64,000 bases of DNA from assembly GCF_029433095.1 (NCBI RefSeq), contig NZ_JARNTX010000001.1:1736001-1800000 (forward strand), read 5' to 3'. Below the pieces are notes generated by a model. That model was not told the origin of the DNA. It was given only the letters and a program-made list of their open reading frames with translations, and did no database searches. Both the position numbers and the translations under genes were made by a program. Positions within the stretch are counted from its first letter, which is position 1. Each line of letters begins with the position of its first letter. The stretch comes from Hymenobacter sp. YC55 (GTDB taxonomy: Bacteria; Bacteroidota; Bacteroidia; Cytophagales; Hymenobacteraceae). Shown here piece after piece: positions 1-9,300 of this stretch.

Positions 1-542
1 GCTTCAGGCCGGTCGAAGGGGTGCGTGAACCAAGGCGAGTTCAACGCCACGAGCCGCACGTTCGGCGCCACGTCGATTACTTCGGGGCCAGGGCAACCGC
101 CGGTAGGAGCAAAGGCATTTTGGTTGGGCAAGCGCTTTTCAATGTACTCTTCGAGGCGGCGTACGCGCTTCAGGCCATCGGGACCGGAGTTGGCCCAATC
201 CCGGTCGCCGGGTACAAAGTAGATTTTACCGTTTGGCAAATCCTTTACCAAGGCCAAAAGGGCATCAATGCGGGCCGTCTCGTTGGTGCGGCTGGAATCT
301 TGCTTGGTACCCAAGCCCTGCGGCCCGGCCATGTCTCCGAGGTGAACTACTGTAAAAGTGCCGGCTTGCTGTTCTAACGCCTTACGCAACGTTTGCAAAT
401 GGGTAGTTGGCAGGTCGGCGGTGGCAGTATTGCCGAATAAGTAAACGGTGTGTGCTGCCGGGGCGGAGGTCTGAGCCAAAACAGGTGATGTAGTGGCCAA
501 GCCTAAAGCGGCTAACAACAAACAGCGCAGATGTGAATGCAT
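1..542 (-). CDS. Metallophosphoesterase, N-terminal part (cut by window edge)
   Basis: An open frame reads leftwards from an ATG at 540-542 off the left edge, giving about 180 residues. The first 24 residues form a Sec signal peptide ending in VLAQ. After it come HLGDMAG and FVPGDRDW, which correspond to the GDxxG and GNHD-type metal-binding motifs of calcineurin-like phosphoesterases, and later LNSPWF. In Cytophagales, exported proteins of this kind are often long and carry a C-terminal outer-membrane barrel, but that part would lie outside the window. The usual GNHD reads GDRD here, so the His is replaced. The product is periplasmic or surface-associated; its substrate is unknown. Confidence 0.75.
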   Translation of the reverse strand, partial: MHSHLRCLLLAALGLATTSPVLAQTSAPAAHTVYLFGNTATADLPTTHLQTLRKALEQQAGTFTVVHLGDMAGPQGLGTKQDSSRTNETARIDALLALVKDLPNGKIYFVPGDRDWANSGPDGLKRVRRLEEYIEKRLPNQNAFAPTGGCPGPEVIDVAPNVRLVALNSPWFTHPFDRPE

Positions 543-592
543 AGAAAACGGACTAGCTACCTGCGTGCGCAGGGGGTAGGCAGATGATATTT

Positions 593-613
593 AACTGAAA
601 TTTAATTTCAGTT
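593..613 (-). terminator. Short AT-rich hairpin after the YdjM-like gene
   Basis: AACTGAAAT and ATTTCAGTT pair perfectly around a 3-nt loop just downstream of the minus-strand stop codon at 621. The T-run is weak, so this is a possible rather than certain terminator. Confidence 0.4.
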
Positions 614-620
614 GCCCCTT

Positions 621-1181
621 TTAACCTGCTCTGTCCTGTAAAGGTTGGCTTCTTAACAGTAACAACCGGTTTAGCAGCAAAAGCAGTAAACAAGGCAACC
701 CCACCCAAACCACCTCGCTGGCAAGCACCCGCATTGCCTTTTGGCCCGCAAAATTGCGAATGCCAATAGGTGATACTTGGATAGGTCGAAATTCAAAAAA
801 GTAGCGTTGCTGGTCGATTGGGCTGAAAAAAGCTACCCCTAAACCACCTGTAGTCATGGCGTCGAGCAGGCCGTGTGAAGCCGTGGCCAAGAACAGCAAT
901 ACCCATATCCGCGTCAGCCCGGGGGCATTTGTTGCTCGCCGTGGGCTGTACAATCCAACCAGAACTGTTGCTACTACTGCTGCCGCTAGTAAGGAATGCG
1001 TTAGGCCCCGGTGCCCCCATAAGGCGGCGTAAGGCACATGAAATTTAAAGCCAACTACATCGGCATCAGGCAAAAACGCGCACGCAGCCGCTAGTATCCA
1101 CCAGCGCCAGTGCCGCCGTTCCGGAAGTAGCAGCACACCTATTGTGGCGCCTAGTGCTGTATGTCCGAAAACGGAAGCCAT
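621..1181 (-). CDS. YdjM-type metal-dependent hydrolase family membrane protein
   Basis: A 186-residue integral membrane protein. It opens with ASVFGHTALGATIGVLLLP and continues with FLPDADVVGFKFHVPYAALWGHRGLTHS split over two segments, which is the D-x-D and H-R-G-x-T-H-S pattern of the YdjM/LexA-binding 'metal-dependent hydrolase' family (PF04307). A further SHGLLDAMTTGG segment supplies another His-Asp pair. Four or more hydrophobic helices separate these motifs. The His/Asp residues suggest metal binding near the membrane face, but no substrate is established for the family. It sits on the same strand as the sirtuin upstream, about 120 bp away with a hairpin between them, so it is probably transcribed separately. 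Confidence 0.8.
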   Translation of the reverse strand: MASVFGHTALGATIGVLLLPERRHWRWWILAAACAFLPDADVVGFKFHVPYAALWGHRGLTHSLLAAAVVATVLVGLYSPRRATNAPGLTRIWVLLFLATASHGLLDAMTTGGLGVAFFSPIDQQRYFFEFRPIQVSPIGIRNFAGQKAMRVLASEVVWVGLPCLLLLLLNRLLLLRSQPLQDRAG

Positions 1182-1219
1182 ATTCCTCTTTGTTTGCTAT
1201 AGTGCGAAGCCAAGCTTAG

Positions 1220-1253
1220 ACAGAGCGTGGCAAAAAATGCTGACACGCTCTGT
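1220..1253 (-). terminator. Inverted repeat downstream of cobB
   Basis: ACAGAGCGTG (1220-1229) and CACGCTCTGT (1244-1253) are perfect complements around a 14-nt loop that contains a T-run on the minus strand. It lies 47 bp after the cobB stop codon and before the next minus-strand gene. The T-run is in the loop rather than after the stem, so termination is only likely. Confidence 0.4.
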
Positions 1254-1300
1254 AATATATAGCTGATAAATAATATTAAAAATCGGAATTGTGCTACCCC

Positions 1301-1993
1301 TTACAAATTGCTCCGCAATTCTGCTGCTACCCGCGCTACGCCCGTGCTGGCCGGCTCCGTAACAAAGTGAAGGTTAGGCCGGCCCATCAGTGGGGGCTGG
1401 TGCGGGTCGATGACGTAAATAGGGCAGAAGCTCGGGGCATAGTGCACCAAATTGGCTGCCGGATACACTTGCAACGACGTACCCACCACCAGAAAAATAT
1501 CAGCCGTAGCCGCCTCGTCCATGGCTAGCTCCATTAGCGGTACCTGCTCCCCGAACCACACGATGTTCGGCCGAAGCTGATGCCCTTTTTCGCACATCTC
1601 TCCTAACTCAATCCGGTCTGACTCCATAGGATACACCAGTTCCTCGTGCAATGAGCTGCGCGACTCGAACAATTTGCCGTGCAGATGAATTACCTGCGAA
1701 GAACCAGCCCGTTCGTGCAGATCATCCACGTTTTGAGTTAATATCACCACGTCGAAATCCTGCTCTAGCTCCACCAGGGCCCGATGACCAGCATTGGGCT
1801 GTGCCACCCGCGCAGCGGCGCGGCGTTGGTTGTAGAAGTCCAGCACCAGTTCCGGATTTCGCGCCCATCCTTCGGGGGAAGCTACATCTTCTACCCGATG
1901 CCCTTCCCAAAGACCATCGGAACCGCGGAAAGTAGCCAGCCCACTTTCTGCACTTATGCCTGCGCCGGTTAAGGCCACCAGTTTCTTTTTCAT
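1301..1993 (-). CDS. cobB: Sir2-family NAD-dependent protein deacylase
   Basis: A sirtuin of 230 residues that removes acyl groups from lysines, using NAD+. Visible motifs are GAGISAESGLATFRG near the N-terminus (NAD-binding Rossmann part), TQNVDDLHERAGS, and HLHGKLF with the catalytic His. NIVWFGEQVP and VGTSLQVYPAANL complete the NAD pocket. The zinc-ribbon cysteines of classic sirtuins are missing: only one Cys (EMCEKGH) remains in that region, as in many Bacteroidota homologues. I start it at the second Met (MKKKLVALTG), four codons after an upstream ATG at 2005, because family members begin directly at this strand. Cytoplasmic; single-gene unit. Confidence 0.88.
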   Translation of the reverse strand: MKKKLVALTGAGISAESGLATFRGSDGLWEGHRVEDVASPEGWARNPELVLDFYNQRRAAARVAQPNAGHRALVELEQDFDVVILTQNVDDLHERAGSSQVIHLHGKLFESRSSLHEELVYPMESDRIELGEMCEKGHQLRPNIVWFGEQVPLMELAMDEAATADIFLVVGTSLQVYPAANLVHYAPSFCPIYVIDPHQPPLMGRPNLHFVTEPASTGVARVAAELRSNL

Positions 1994-2155
1994 AGTGTGT
2001 AGCATAAGAGTATGCTTGTAAAGCGTGCTGAATCAAACGAATAGCCTCGGCGGCGAGAAATTCGCTACAAGTGCTAGCTCATTTGTGCAGGTGCCAAGGT
2101 AGATGCTGTGACAACTTAATCAAGCAAATAAACTCCTGCAAAAGACTTAGCTCGA

Positions 2156-3025
2156 TCAAAACCGCCGCAATTCTTCGCGCCTGAATACCCATTCCGGCGT
2201 AGCAAATCGTGCATTGTCAGGCTGTATGGCAAACCACGCACCGCCTAACGATTCTGTGTTACGAAGCACATGTATCTGTTGCGCGGGCATATAGCTTTGG
2301 GCTAACAACACATAGCGTTGACCGGTAGTGAGGTGCTCCGCTACATCTAGCACAAGTACAGCGTGGCCCGGCGAGCCGCCTCGGATAAATACGTCGCCTG
2401 GCTGCACGTTGGCGAGGGAAACAGGTGTTAGTTCTCTTGCCAAGGACAGCGTGCCAGCGTAAGTGAAAATCTGGTCTAGATAACGCCGGAAAACAGCGTG
2501 AGTAGGCTTTTCTACTGTTTTAGAAGCGGGCAACACCTCGTCACCACTCACACGAAAGCCCTGGCCGCTGTACCAGTCCGCAAACCGAATATCGTGCCCG
2601 CTGGTGAGGTGAAAGTGCACTTGGTCGGGCTTCCTGGAAAACTCGTATTCACCCCGCAACCGGATAACAGCATCCGCGCATTGCTGCAAGTCACGGGTGC
2701 CAACGTCGATATGCAACACTGCCGCATGAACGGTTTGCGGGTCTTTTAGCTTGCCATCATGAAGGTGCACAGCCGTGCCGGCGGGCAGCAGTGGTAAGTA
2801 GCGCAACCAATGCCCAAAGGAACCCGGCTCCACTGCCACGCGCTGGCAACCCGGCGGAACTGCAAACCGAGCAGCTAGGCTGCGCTTAACATGGTAAGTG
2901 CCTGCAGGCAGCCACAGATAATGGTTCGATGTTGCGTCAATTAATTTAACTGATTGTGCGCTAGTCGTTGACAAGGTGCCTCCTAAAACAGCGAATGTTA
3001 GGATTGATAGAAATACTAAGCGCAC
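2156..3025 (-). CDS. DUF4846 domain protein, exported
   Basis: A 289-residue protein with a Sec signal peptide (MRLVFLSILTFAVLGGTLS, cleavage after TSAQ). The rest matches the DUF4846 family: the conserved stretches are YHLTSG-like FHLTSGHDIRF, WYSGQGF, TYAGTLSLARE, and ANVQPGDVFIRGGSPGHAVLVLDVA. The GDVFIxGGxPGHAVxVxD segment looks like the Cys/His hydrolase-type fold seen in cell-wall enzymes, but the family has no proven activity. It probably acts in the periplasm. It is flanked by two intergenic gaps and appears monocistronic. Confidence 0.8.
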   Translation of the reverse strand: MRLVFLSILTFAVLGGTLSTTSAQSVKLIDATSNHYLWLPAGTYHVKRSLAARFAVPPGCQRVAVEPGSFGHWLRYLPLLPAGTAVHLHDGKLKDPQTVHAAVLHIDVGTRDLQQCADAVIRLRGEYEFSRKPDQVHFHLTSGHDIRFADWYSGQGFRVSGDEVLPASKTVEKPTHAVFRRYLDQIFTYAGTLSLARELTPVSLANVQPGDVFIRGGSPGHAVLVLDVAEHLTTGQRYVLLAQSYMPAQQIHVLRNTESLGGAWFAIQPDNARFATPEWVFRREELRRF

Positions 3026-3400
3026 TTTAACAAATAAATAAACGTGAAATGCCCACGCTGCGCAGGCGTAGGCAGTATAGATGACGCAATAACGGTAGTA
3101 TCTAAGGTTACTATATAAGGTCTGCCTTATAATATTTTCAAGACACGCGTGAGTGTGGTGCTTGAAACCAGGCCGCTAGCTCGGGCAGCTATAGCTTTAG
3201 TTTGCCACACCGCCTATCTAATGATGCTAATGCTATACTCAGACTAAGTTGTAATGCATTGTTCAGGTTAAGCGTGAAGCGGAGTTCAATAATTTCCAAC
3301 GGAAATAACGCGACCGAACTTAACGTTCGAGTTGAAGTAAGGCTATTGCGCATATTTCAATGTGAGGAATGCTGCGAACGGCCTACTCTGTCTTACGCAT
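3026..3400. other. Intergenic region without a supported gene
   Basis: Between the start of the DUF4846 gene and the topA terminator. It holds a small palindrome (TATAAGG, 4-nt loop, CCTTATA at 3114-3131) and a 66-codon open frame (3202-3402, +) whose composition does not look coding. I see no RNA gene here. Confidence 0.5.
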
Positions 3401-3435
3401 AAAAAATCGGCCTGCCGATAACTCAGCAGGCCGAT
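3401..3435 (-). terminator. Intrinsic terminator of topA
   Basis: ATCGGCCTGC (3406-3415) and GCAGGCCGAT (3426-3435) form a perfect 10-bp stem with a 10-nt loop. On the minus strand the stem is followed by six Ts (3401-3406). It lies 23 bp after the topA stop codon. Confidence 0.85.
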
Positions 3436-3457
3436 AAGTAGTTGAAATTTCAGGATA

Positions 3458-5962
3458 TTATTTTGCTTTCGCCGTTGCCTTCTTAGTAGTGGCGCCAGCT
3501 GCTTTTTTCGCGGCCGGTTTCTTTGCTGCGGGCTTTTTAGCAGCAGTTGCAGCAGGCTTTTTCTTGGCTGGCTTATCAGCTGCATCAGCTGCGTCAGCTT
3601 CCGGAGTGGCTTTCTTGGCGAAGCGGCCGCCTTTAGCGGGTTTATCGGGAGTGGCGGCGGCCAGTTCCAAACAACGCTCTAGCGTGAGGCCAGCAGGTTC
3701 TTCTCCTTTCGGAATCTTCACGTTCTTTTTGCCCGCCACGATGTAAGGACCAAACCGACCGTTCAGAACTTGAATATTTGGGTTTTCAGGAAACTCCTTT
3801 ATGAGGCGTTCCGCGTCGGTTTTGCGCTTGTTCTCAATCAACTCGATAGCCTCAGTGGCCGTGATGGTGTGTGGGTCCTGCTCCTTAGTAAGAGAGTAGA
3901 ACTTGCCATCGTGGCGGATGTAAGGCCCGAAACGACCCAAGGCCGCCGTCATATCTTTGTCTTCGTATTGGCCAACAATACGCGGCAATTTGAACAAGTC
4001 CAGTGCCTCTTCCAGGGTGATATTCTCGATGAATTGGCCTTTACGCAAGCTGGCATATACCGCCTTTTCACCTTCGGGTGCACCTTCTTTGGGCTCAATT
4101 TGAACGTACGGGCCATAGCGACCCAAACGGGCTGTAAGCTTCTGACCGGTTTCGGGGTGAATCCCGATAACGCGGGTGCTGCCCAACGTGCTACGCTCGA
4201 TGTCCTGGCCGCGCTCCACAGTGGCGTGGAAAGTACTGTAGAAACCCGACAGCATATCAGTCCATAACTCGTGGCCGTTGGCTATCTGGTCGAATTCGTC
4301 TTCTACCTTGGCCGTGAACTGAAAGTCAACGATGACGGGGAAGTGCTCTACCAGGAAGTCGTTGACGACCATAGCCGTATCGGTCGGGAACAGCTTGGCC
4401 TTGTCGGCACCGAAGGTTTCAGTTTTCACTTCCGTCTTCACTGCGTCACCATCCAGGGTCAGCACATGGAACTTGCGTTCCTTGCCTTCACGCGAGTCCT
4501 TTTCCACGTAGCCACGCTTCTGAATGGTGCTGATGGTAGGAGCATAGGTGGATGGCCGACCGATGCCCATTTCTTCCAGCTTCTTTACCAGCGAAGCTTC
4601 TGTGTAACGAGCTGGCGGCGAAGCAAAACGCTCCATGGCCCGCAGCAATTGCAAAGGAAGTTGCTGGCCTACGCTCAGGGGGGGCAAGCCGCGCGAGAAC
4701 GACGAGTCCGTGTTGTTTGCTTCGTCGAGTTCTTCTTCGTCTTTGCTTTCGGCATAGGCTTTCAAGAAGCCTTCGAACGTGATAACCTCGCCTGTAGCCG
4801 ACAGTAAAACGCCAGGCTGGGTGCTGATACCGATGCTGGCAACCGTGCGCTCAATTACGGCATCGGCCATCTGCGAGGCCATGGCCCGCTTCCGAATCAG
4901 GTCATACAAACGCTGCTCCTGCGAATCAGAGCCAGCTTTTGCCAGTGCAAAATCGGTGGGGCGAATTGCTTCGTGAGCTTCCTGCGCAGAAGCAGACTTG
5001 GTTTTGTATACGCGGGTTTGGGCGTACTCAGGTCCGTAAGCACGGCTGATTTCAACGCGGGCTGCATCAAGAGCATCCTGCGAGAGGTTCACCGAGTCGG
5101 TCCGCATGTAGCTGATCTTGCCCGCTTCATAAAGCTTTTGGGCCACGCTCATGGTCTGCGCTACCGAAAAGCCCAGCTTACGCGAGGCTTCCTGTTGTAG
5201 GGTAGACGTAGTGAATGGTGGCGCAGGGCTGCGCTTGCCGGGCTTTTTCTCTAGGTTCTCAATGCGGTAATCGGCGCCTACGCACCGTGCCAGGAAGGCT
5301 TCTGCCTCGTCCCGCGTCTTGAAGCGAGTAGGAAGTTCGGCTTCCAGCACCGCCCCGCGGCCCGCATCGAAGCGTGCCGTTACGCGGTACGCCGACGACA
5401 CTTTGAACTGGTTGATTTCACGTTCCCGCTCCACCACAATACGCACGGCTACGCTCTGCACACGACCCGCCGATAAGCCGGCTTTCACCTTTTTCCAGAG
5501 CACTGGGCTTAGCTCAAAACCCACCAACCGGTCGAGGACGCGGCGGGCTTGCTGAGCATTCACCAAGTTCAGGTCGATTTCTCGCGGGGTGGCAATAGCG
5601 TTGAGGATGGCGTTCTTGGTGATTTCACGGAACACAATCCGACGGGTTTTGTCGGTGCCGCTGAGGTTAAGCGTTTCGGCTAAGTGCCAGGAAATAGCCT
5701 CGCCTTCCCGGTCATCGTCGCTCGCTAACCATACGGTTTCCGCTTCCTTCGACAGCTTTTTGAGCTGCGTGATTATCTCTCGCTTGTCGGCCGATACCAC
5801 GTAGGTAGGCTTGAAGCCGTTGGCTATGTCAATTGCGTTATTATCCTTGGGCAGGTCGCGGACGTGGCCGAAGGAACTCTTAACGACATAGTCCTTGCCC
5901 AAGTAGCCTTCTATAGTTTTGGCTTTGGCAGGCGACTCGACGATGACTAGGTTTTTGACCAT
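3458..5962 (-). CDS. topA: DNA topoisomerase I (type IA)
   Basis: An 834-residue type IA topoisomerase that relaxes negative supercoils through a 5'-phosphotyrosine link. The Toprim domain starts at VKNLVIVESPAKAKTIEGYL and carries the metal-binding SDDDREGEA (about 81-89). The catalytic Tyr lies in KISYMRTDS (Tyr285). The C-terminal third has no Cys4 zinc ribbons. Instead it has repeated GRYGPYVQ/GRFGPYIR-type topo-C repeats (about 590-740) and then a Lys/Ala/Pro-rich tail of about 60 residues that resembles histone H1 tails and should bind DNA without specificity. Length and order agree with Bacteroidota TopA. Followed by a clear terminator; monocistronic. Confidence 0.97.
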   Translation of the reverse strand: MVKNLVIVESPAKAKTIEGYLGKDYVVKSSFGHVRDLPKDNNAIDIANGFKPTYVVSADKREIITQLKKLSKEAETVWLASDDDREGEAISWHLAETLNLSGTDKTRRIVFREITKNAILNAIATPREIDLNLVNAQQARRVLDRLVGFELSPVLWKKVKAGLSAGRVQSVAVRIVVEREREINQFKVSSAYRVTARFDAGRGAVLEAELPTRFKTRDEAEAFLARCVGADYRIENLEKKPGKRSPAPPFTTSTLQQEASRKLGFSVAQTMSVAQKLYEAGKISYMRTDSVNLSQDALDAARVEISRAYGPEYAQTRVYKTKSASAQEAHEAIRPTDFALAKAGSDSQEQRLYDLIRKRAMASQMADAVIERTVASIGISTQPGVLLSATGEVITFEGFLKAYAESKDEEELDEANNTDSSFSRGLPPLSVGQQLPLQLLRAMERFASPPARYTEASLVKKLEEMGIGRPSTYAPTISTIQKRGYVEKDSREGKERKFHVLTLDGDAVKTEVKTETFGADKAKLFPTDTAMVVNDFLVEHFPVIVDFQFTAKVEDEFDQIANGHELWTDMLSGFYSTFHATVERGQDIERSTLGSTRVIGIHPETGQKLTARLGRYGPYVQIEPKEGAPEGEKAVYASLRKGQFIENITLEEALDLFKLPRIVGQYEDKDMTAALGRFGPYIRHDGKFYSLTKEQDPHTITATEAIELIENKRKTDAERLIKEFPENPNIQVLNGRFGPYIVAGKKNVKIPKGEEPAGLTLERCLELAAATPDKPAKGGRFAKKATPEADAADAADKPAKKKPAATAAKKPAAKKPAAKKAAGATTKKATAKAK

Positions 5963-6310
5963 TGGGTGGATAAAATTGCTACGGTAGAGGGCCAGCTAAG
6001 ATGGAGACTCAGTATAGAAAACGCGGCGATGGGCAAGAAGTTGAATTTTGCCGCAAAGATGCTTTAATAATCTGGTGTGTCAGTGCCCACCGCACAATAA
6101 CTCTGCCACACCCCGGGACTACAGCAAGAGACAAACAGTAAAGTAGAGGCAACTGGTTCACTGAAATCTTTCCCTTGTCTTGCTTCTAAGCACATAATCC
6201 TGTGCGAAGGAATAAGTGTATTCCTTACCTTTGCCAAGTAGAGAAAGGCCGTTTTCGGTAAGTTCTCGTTTGCTTCGCCTACTTTCCACGGGCCTCGCTA
6301 CTCCTACTTT
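5963..6310. other. Divergent intergenic region between topA and the chemosensory operon
   Basis: 348 bp without a gene, between two divergent starts. It should hold the promoters of topA (minus) and of the chemoreceptor operon (plus; see the -7 box at 6226). A minus-strand CATCTTTG at 6054-6061 is one base off TAnnTTTG and could serve topA. No open frame or structured RNA stands out. Confidence 0.5.
6226..6233 (+). promoter_or_regulatory. Candidate -7 box of the chemosensory operon
   Basis: TACCTTTG fits the Bacteroidota -7 consensus TAnnTTTG exactly and lies 78 bp before the receptor ATG. No convincing TTTG -33 element is at the expected 19-21 bp spacing, so the assignment is tentative. Confidence 0.45.
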
Positions 6311-9300
6311 ATGGCATCAGGTAAGAATACCACCACCCAACGCGCCGCCCCCGCGGCTGCTTCCAACTCTGTTGTTGAGCCCGGCCAACTCGCCGAGGTT
6401 GCATCCAATGGAGAAAATACCCGCAAACGCGGTACCGGACGCAGCACCCGCAACAACGAGGCTGTTCAGAATCCCGATTACGTCAACGATCAACTCAACC
6501 GAGTGCTTTATGCTCTCGATGCTTTCAAAAAAGGGGATGTTTCGGTGCGCCTCACCAAACAAACCGATGACATCTTCGCTGAAATAGCCGAGGCCTACAA
6601 CTCCATGGTGGAGATGATAGGTGGCGTAGGGGGAGAAGTGTCGCGCATTTCGAAAGTAGCCGGGGTGGAAGGCAACCTGAAGGCCCGTGCGTCCGCCGAC
6701 AATGCCGCTGGTTTCTGGCGCGACATGATCAACAACATCAACGGGCTGGTAGATAGCATTGCCGTGCCGGTGTTGGAAGTAGGCAAGGTGCTCAAGAACA
6801 TCAGCAAAGGCAACCTCGACGAAACCTTCCAGATTCCAGTATCTGGCGACTTCAAGGTGATGGCCGAAACCATCAACAAGACCATCGACAACCTCAACCT
6901 GTTTGCCGGCGAAGTAACCCGTGTGGCGCAGGAGGTAGGTACCGAAGGTAAGCTTGGTGGACAAGCCTCGGTGCCGAATGTAGGCGGCGTGTGGAAAGAC
7001 CTGACCGACAACGTAAATACGATGGCGTCCAATCTGACCTCTCAGGTGCGCGACATTGCCAACGTGGCCAGCGCGGTTGCCAAAGGCGACCTGACGCAAA
7101 AGATGACGGTGGATGTGAAGGGGGAAATCCTGGAGTTGAAGAACATCCTCAACCAGATGGTGGACTCGCTCAACATCTTCGGTGACGAAGTAACCCGCGT
7201 GGCGCTGGAGGTTGGTACGGAGGGTAAACTTGGGGGCCAAGCGTCGGTGCCCAACGTGGCCGGGGTGTGGAAAGACCTGACCGACAACGTGAACTATATG
7301 GCGTCCAACCTGACGAGTCAGGTGCGTGACATTGCCAACGTAGCCAGCGCCGTAGCTAAGGGTGACCTCAGCCAGAAGATGACGGTCGATGTGAAAGGCG
7401 AACTGCTCGACCTCAAGCAGAACCTGAATCAGATGGTGGATTCGCTGAACCTGTTTGCCGGCGAAGTAACCCGCGTGGCTCTGGAAGTAGGTACCGAAGG
7501 TAAGCTTGGCGGACAAGCTTCCGTACCGAATGTGGCAGGTGTCTGGAAAGAGTTGACCGATAACGTGAACTTCATGGCCTCGAACCTGACGTTGCAGGTA
7601 CGAGACATTGCCAACGTAGCTACCGCCGTAGCGAAAGGCGACCTGACGCAAAAAATCACCGTGGAGTTGAAAGGCGAACTGCTCGATTTGAAGCAGAACC
7701 TAAACCAGATGGTAGATTCGCTGAACCTGTTTGCCGGTGAGGTAACCCGCGTAGCCCTGGAAGTAGGCACAGAAGGTAAGCTAGGCGGCCAAGCACTGGT
7801 GCCGAATGTGGCAGGCGTGTGGAAGGAACTGACCGACAATGTAAACTTCATGGCGTCCAACCTGACCTCTCAGGTACGAGACATTGCCAACGTGGCTACC
7901 GCCGTAGCCCGCGGCGACTTGAGCCAGAAGATGACGGTGGATGTGAAGGGGGAAATCCTGGAGTTGAAGAACATCCTCAACCAGATGGTGGACTCGCTCA
8001 ACATCTTCGGTGACGAAGTAACCCGCGTAGCCCGCGAAGTAGGCACCGAAGGAAAGCTCGGCGGCCAAGCTGCTGTGCCGCGCGTAAGCGGCACCTGGAA
8101 AGACCTGACCGACAACGTAAACTTCATGGCCTCGAACCTGACCTCTCAGGTACGAGACATTGCCAACGTAGCCAGCGCCGTAGCGAAAGGCGACCTGACG
8201 CAGAAGATGACGGTAGATGTGAAAGGCGAGATATTCGACCTCAAGAACATCCTCAATCAGATGGTGGACTCGCTCAACATCTTCGCAGGCGAGGTAACCC
8301 GTGTAGCCCGTGAGGTGGGTACCGAGGGTATCCTTGGTGGTCAAGCGTCGGTGCCTAACGTTATGGGCACTTGGAAAGACCTGACCGACAATGTAAACAC
8401 CATGGCCTCAAACCTGACCTCTCAGGTACGAGACATTGCCAACGTAGCTACTGCTGTTGCGAAAGGAGACTTGAGCCAGAAAGTAACGGTAAATGTGAAA
8501 GGGGAGCTCCTTCAGCTGAAGGAAAACCTGAACCAGATGGTGGACTCGCTGAATACGTTCGGTGATGAGGTAACTCGTGTGGCTCGCGAAGTAGGCACCG
8601 AAGGCAAACTCGGGGGCCAGGCCGATGTACCGAACGTGCGTGGTACGTGGAAAGACCTCACTGATAACGTAAACTTCATGGCCGCCTCGCTCACCAGCCA
8701 GGTGCGCGACATTGCCAACGTAACCACGGCTGTAGCGCGCGGCGACCTGAGCCAGAAGGTATCGGTAGATGTAAAAGGCGAATTGCTTGACCTCAAGGAC
8801 AACATCAACCGGATGGTGGACTCGCTCAATATCTTCGCAGGCGAGGTAACCCGCGTGGCGCAGGAAGTAGGTACCGAAGGCCGCCTCGGTGGTCAGGCGC
8901 AAGTTCCTAACGTGAGCGGCGTGTGGAAAGACCTGACCGATAACGTAAATACCATGGCTGCCAACCTCACCACCCAGGTGCGGGGCATCGGCAAGGTAGT
9001 GACGGGCGTATCACAAGGCGACCTAACGCAGAAGCTGACACTGGAAGCCAAAGGCGAAGTAGCAGAGCTAGCCGATACCATCAACCGCATGGTGGACGAC
9101 CTGAACCGTTTGGCGCAGGAAGTAAGCCGCGTGGCGAAAGTGGCCGGGGTGGAAGGTAAGCTGACCGAGCGTGCCACAGTAGGCGGTGTAAGCGGCTCGT
9201 GGAAGGAAATCGTAGATACCCTCAACGACCTGCTCGAATCCATTGCCTCGCCGGTACTGGAAGTGAGCCGCGTGGTACGGGCTATATCGGAAGGTGACCT

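Noticed and set aside
3202..3402. 66-codon frame in the gap before topA
   Set aside because: Composition is not coding-like, and it runs into the topA terminator.
6317..7651. 444-codon open frame on the minus strand inside the receptor gene
   Set aside because: It mirrors the HAMP repeats in antisense, its translation is His/Val-rich and repetitive, and the plus frame is a clear receptor.
7013..9211. Regular 276-bp repeats as a CRISPR or satellite array
   Set aside because: Units are in-frame protein repeats with no short repeat/spacer pattern.
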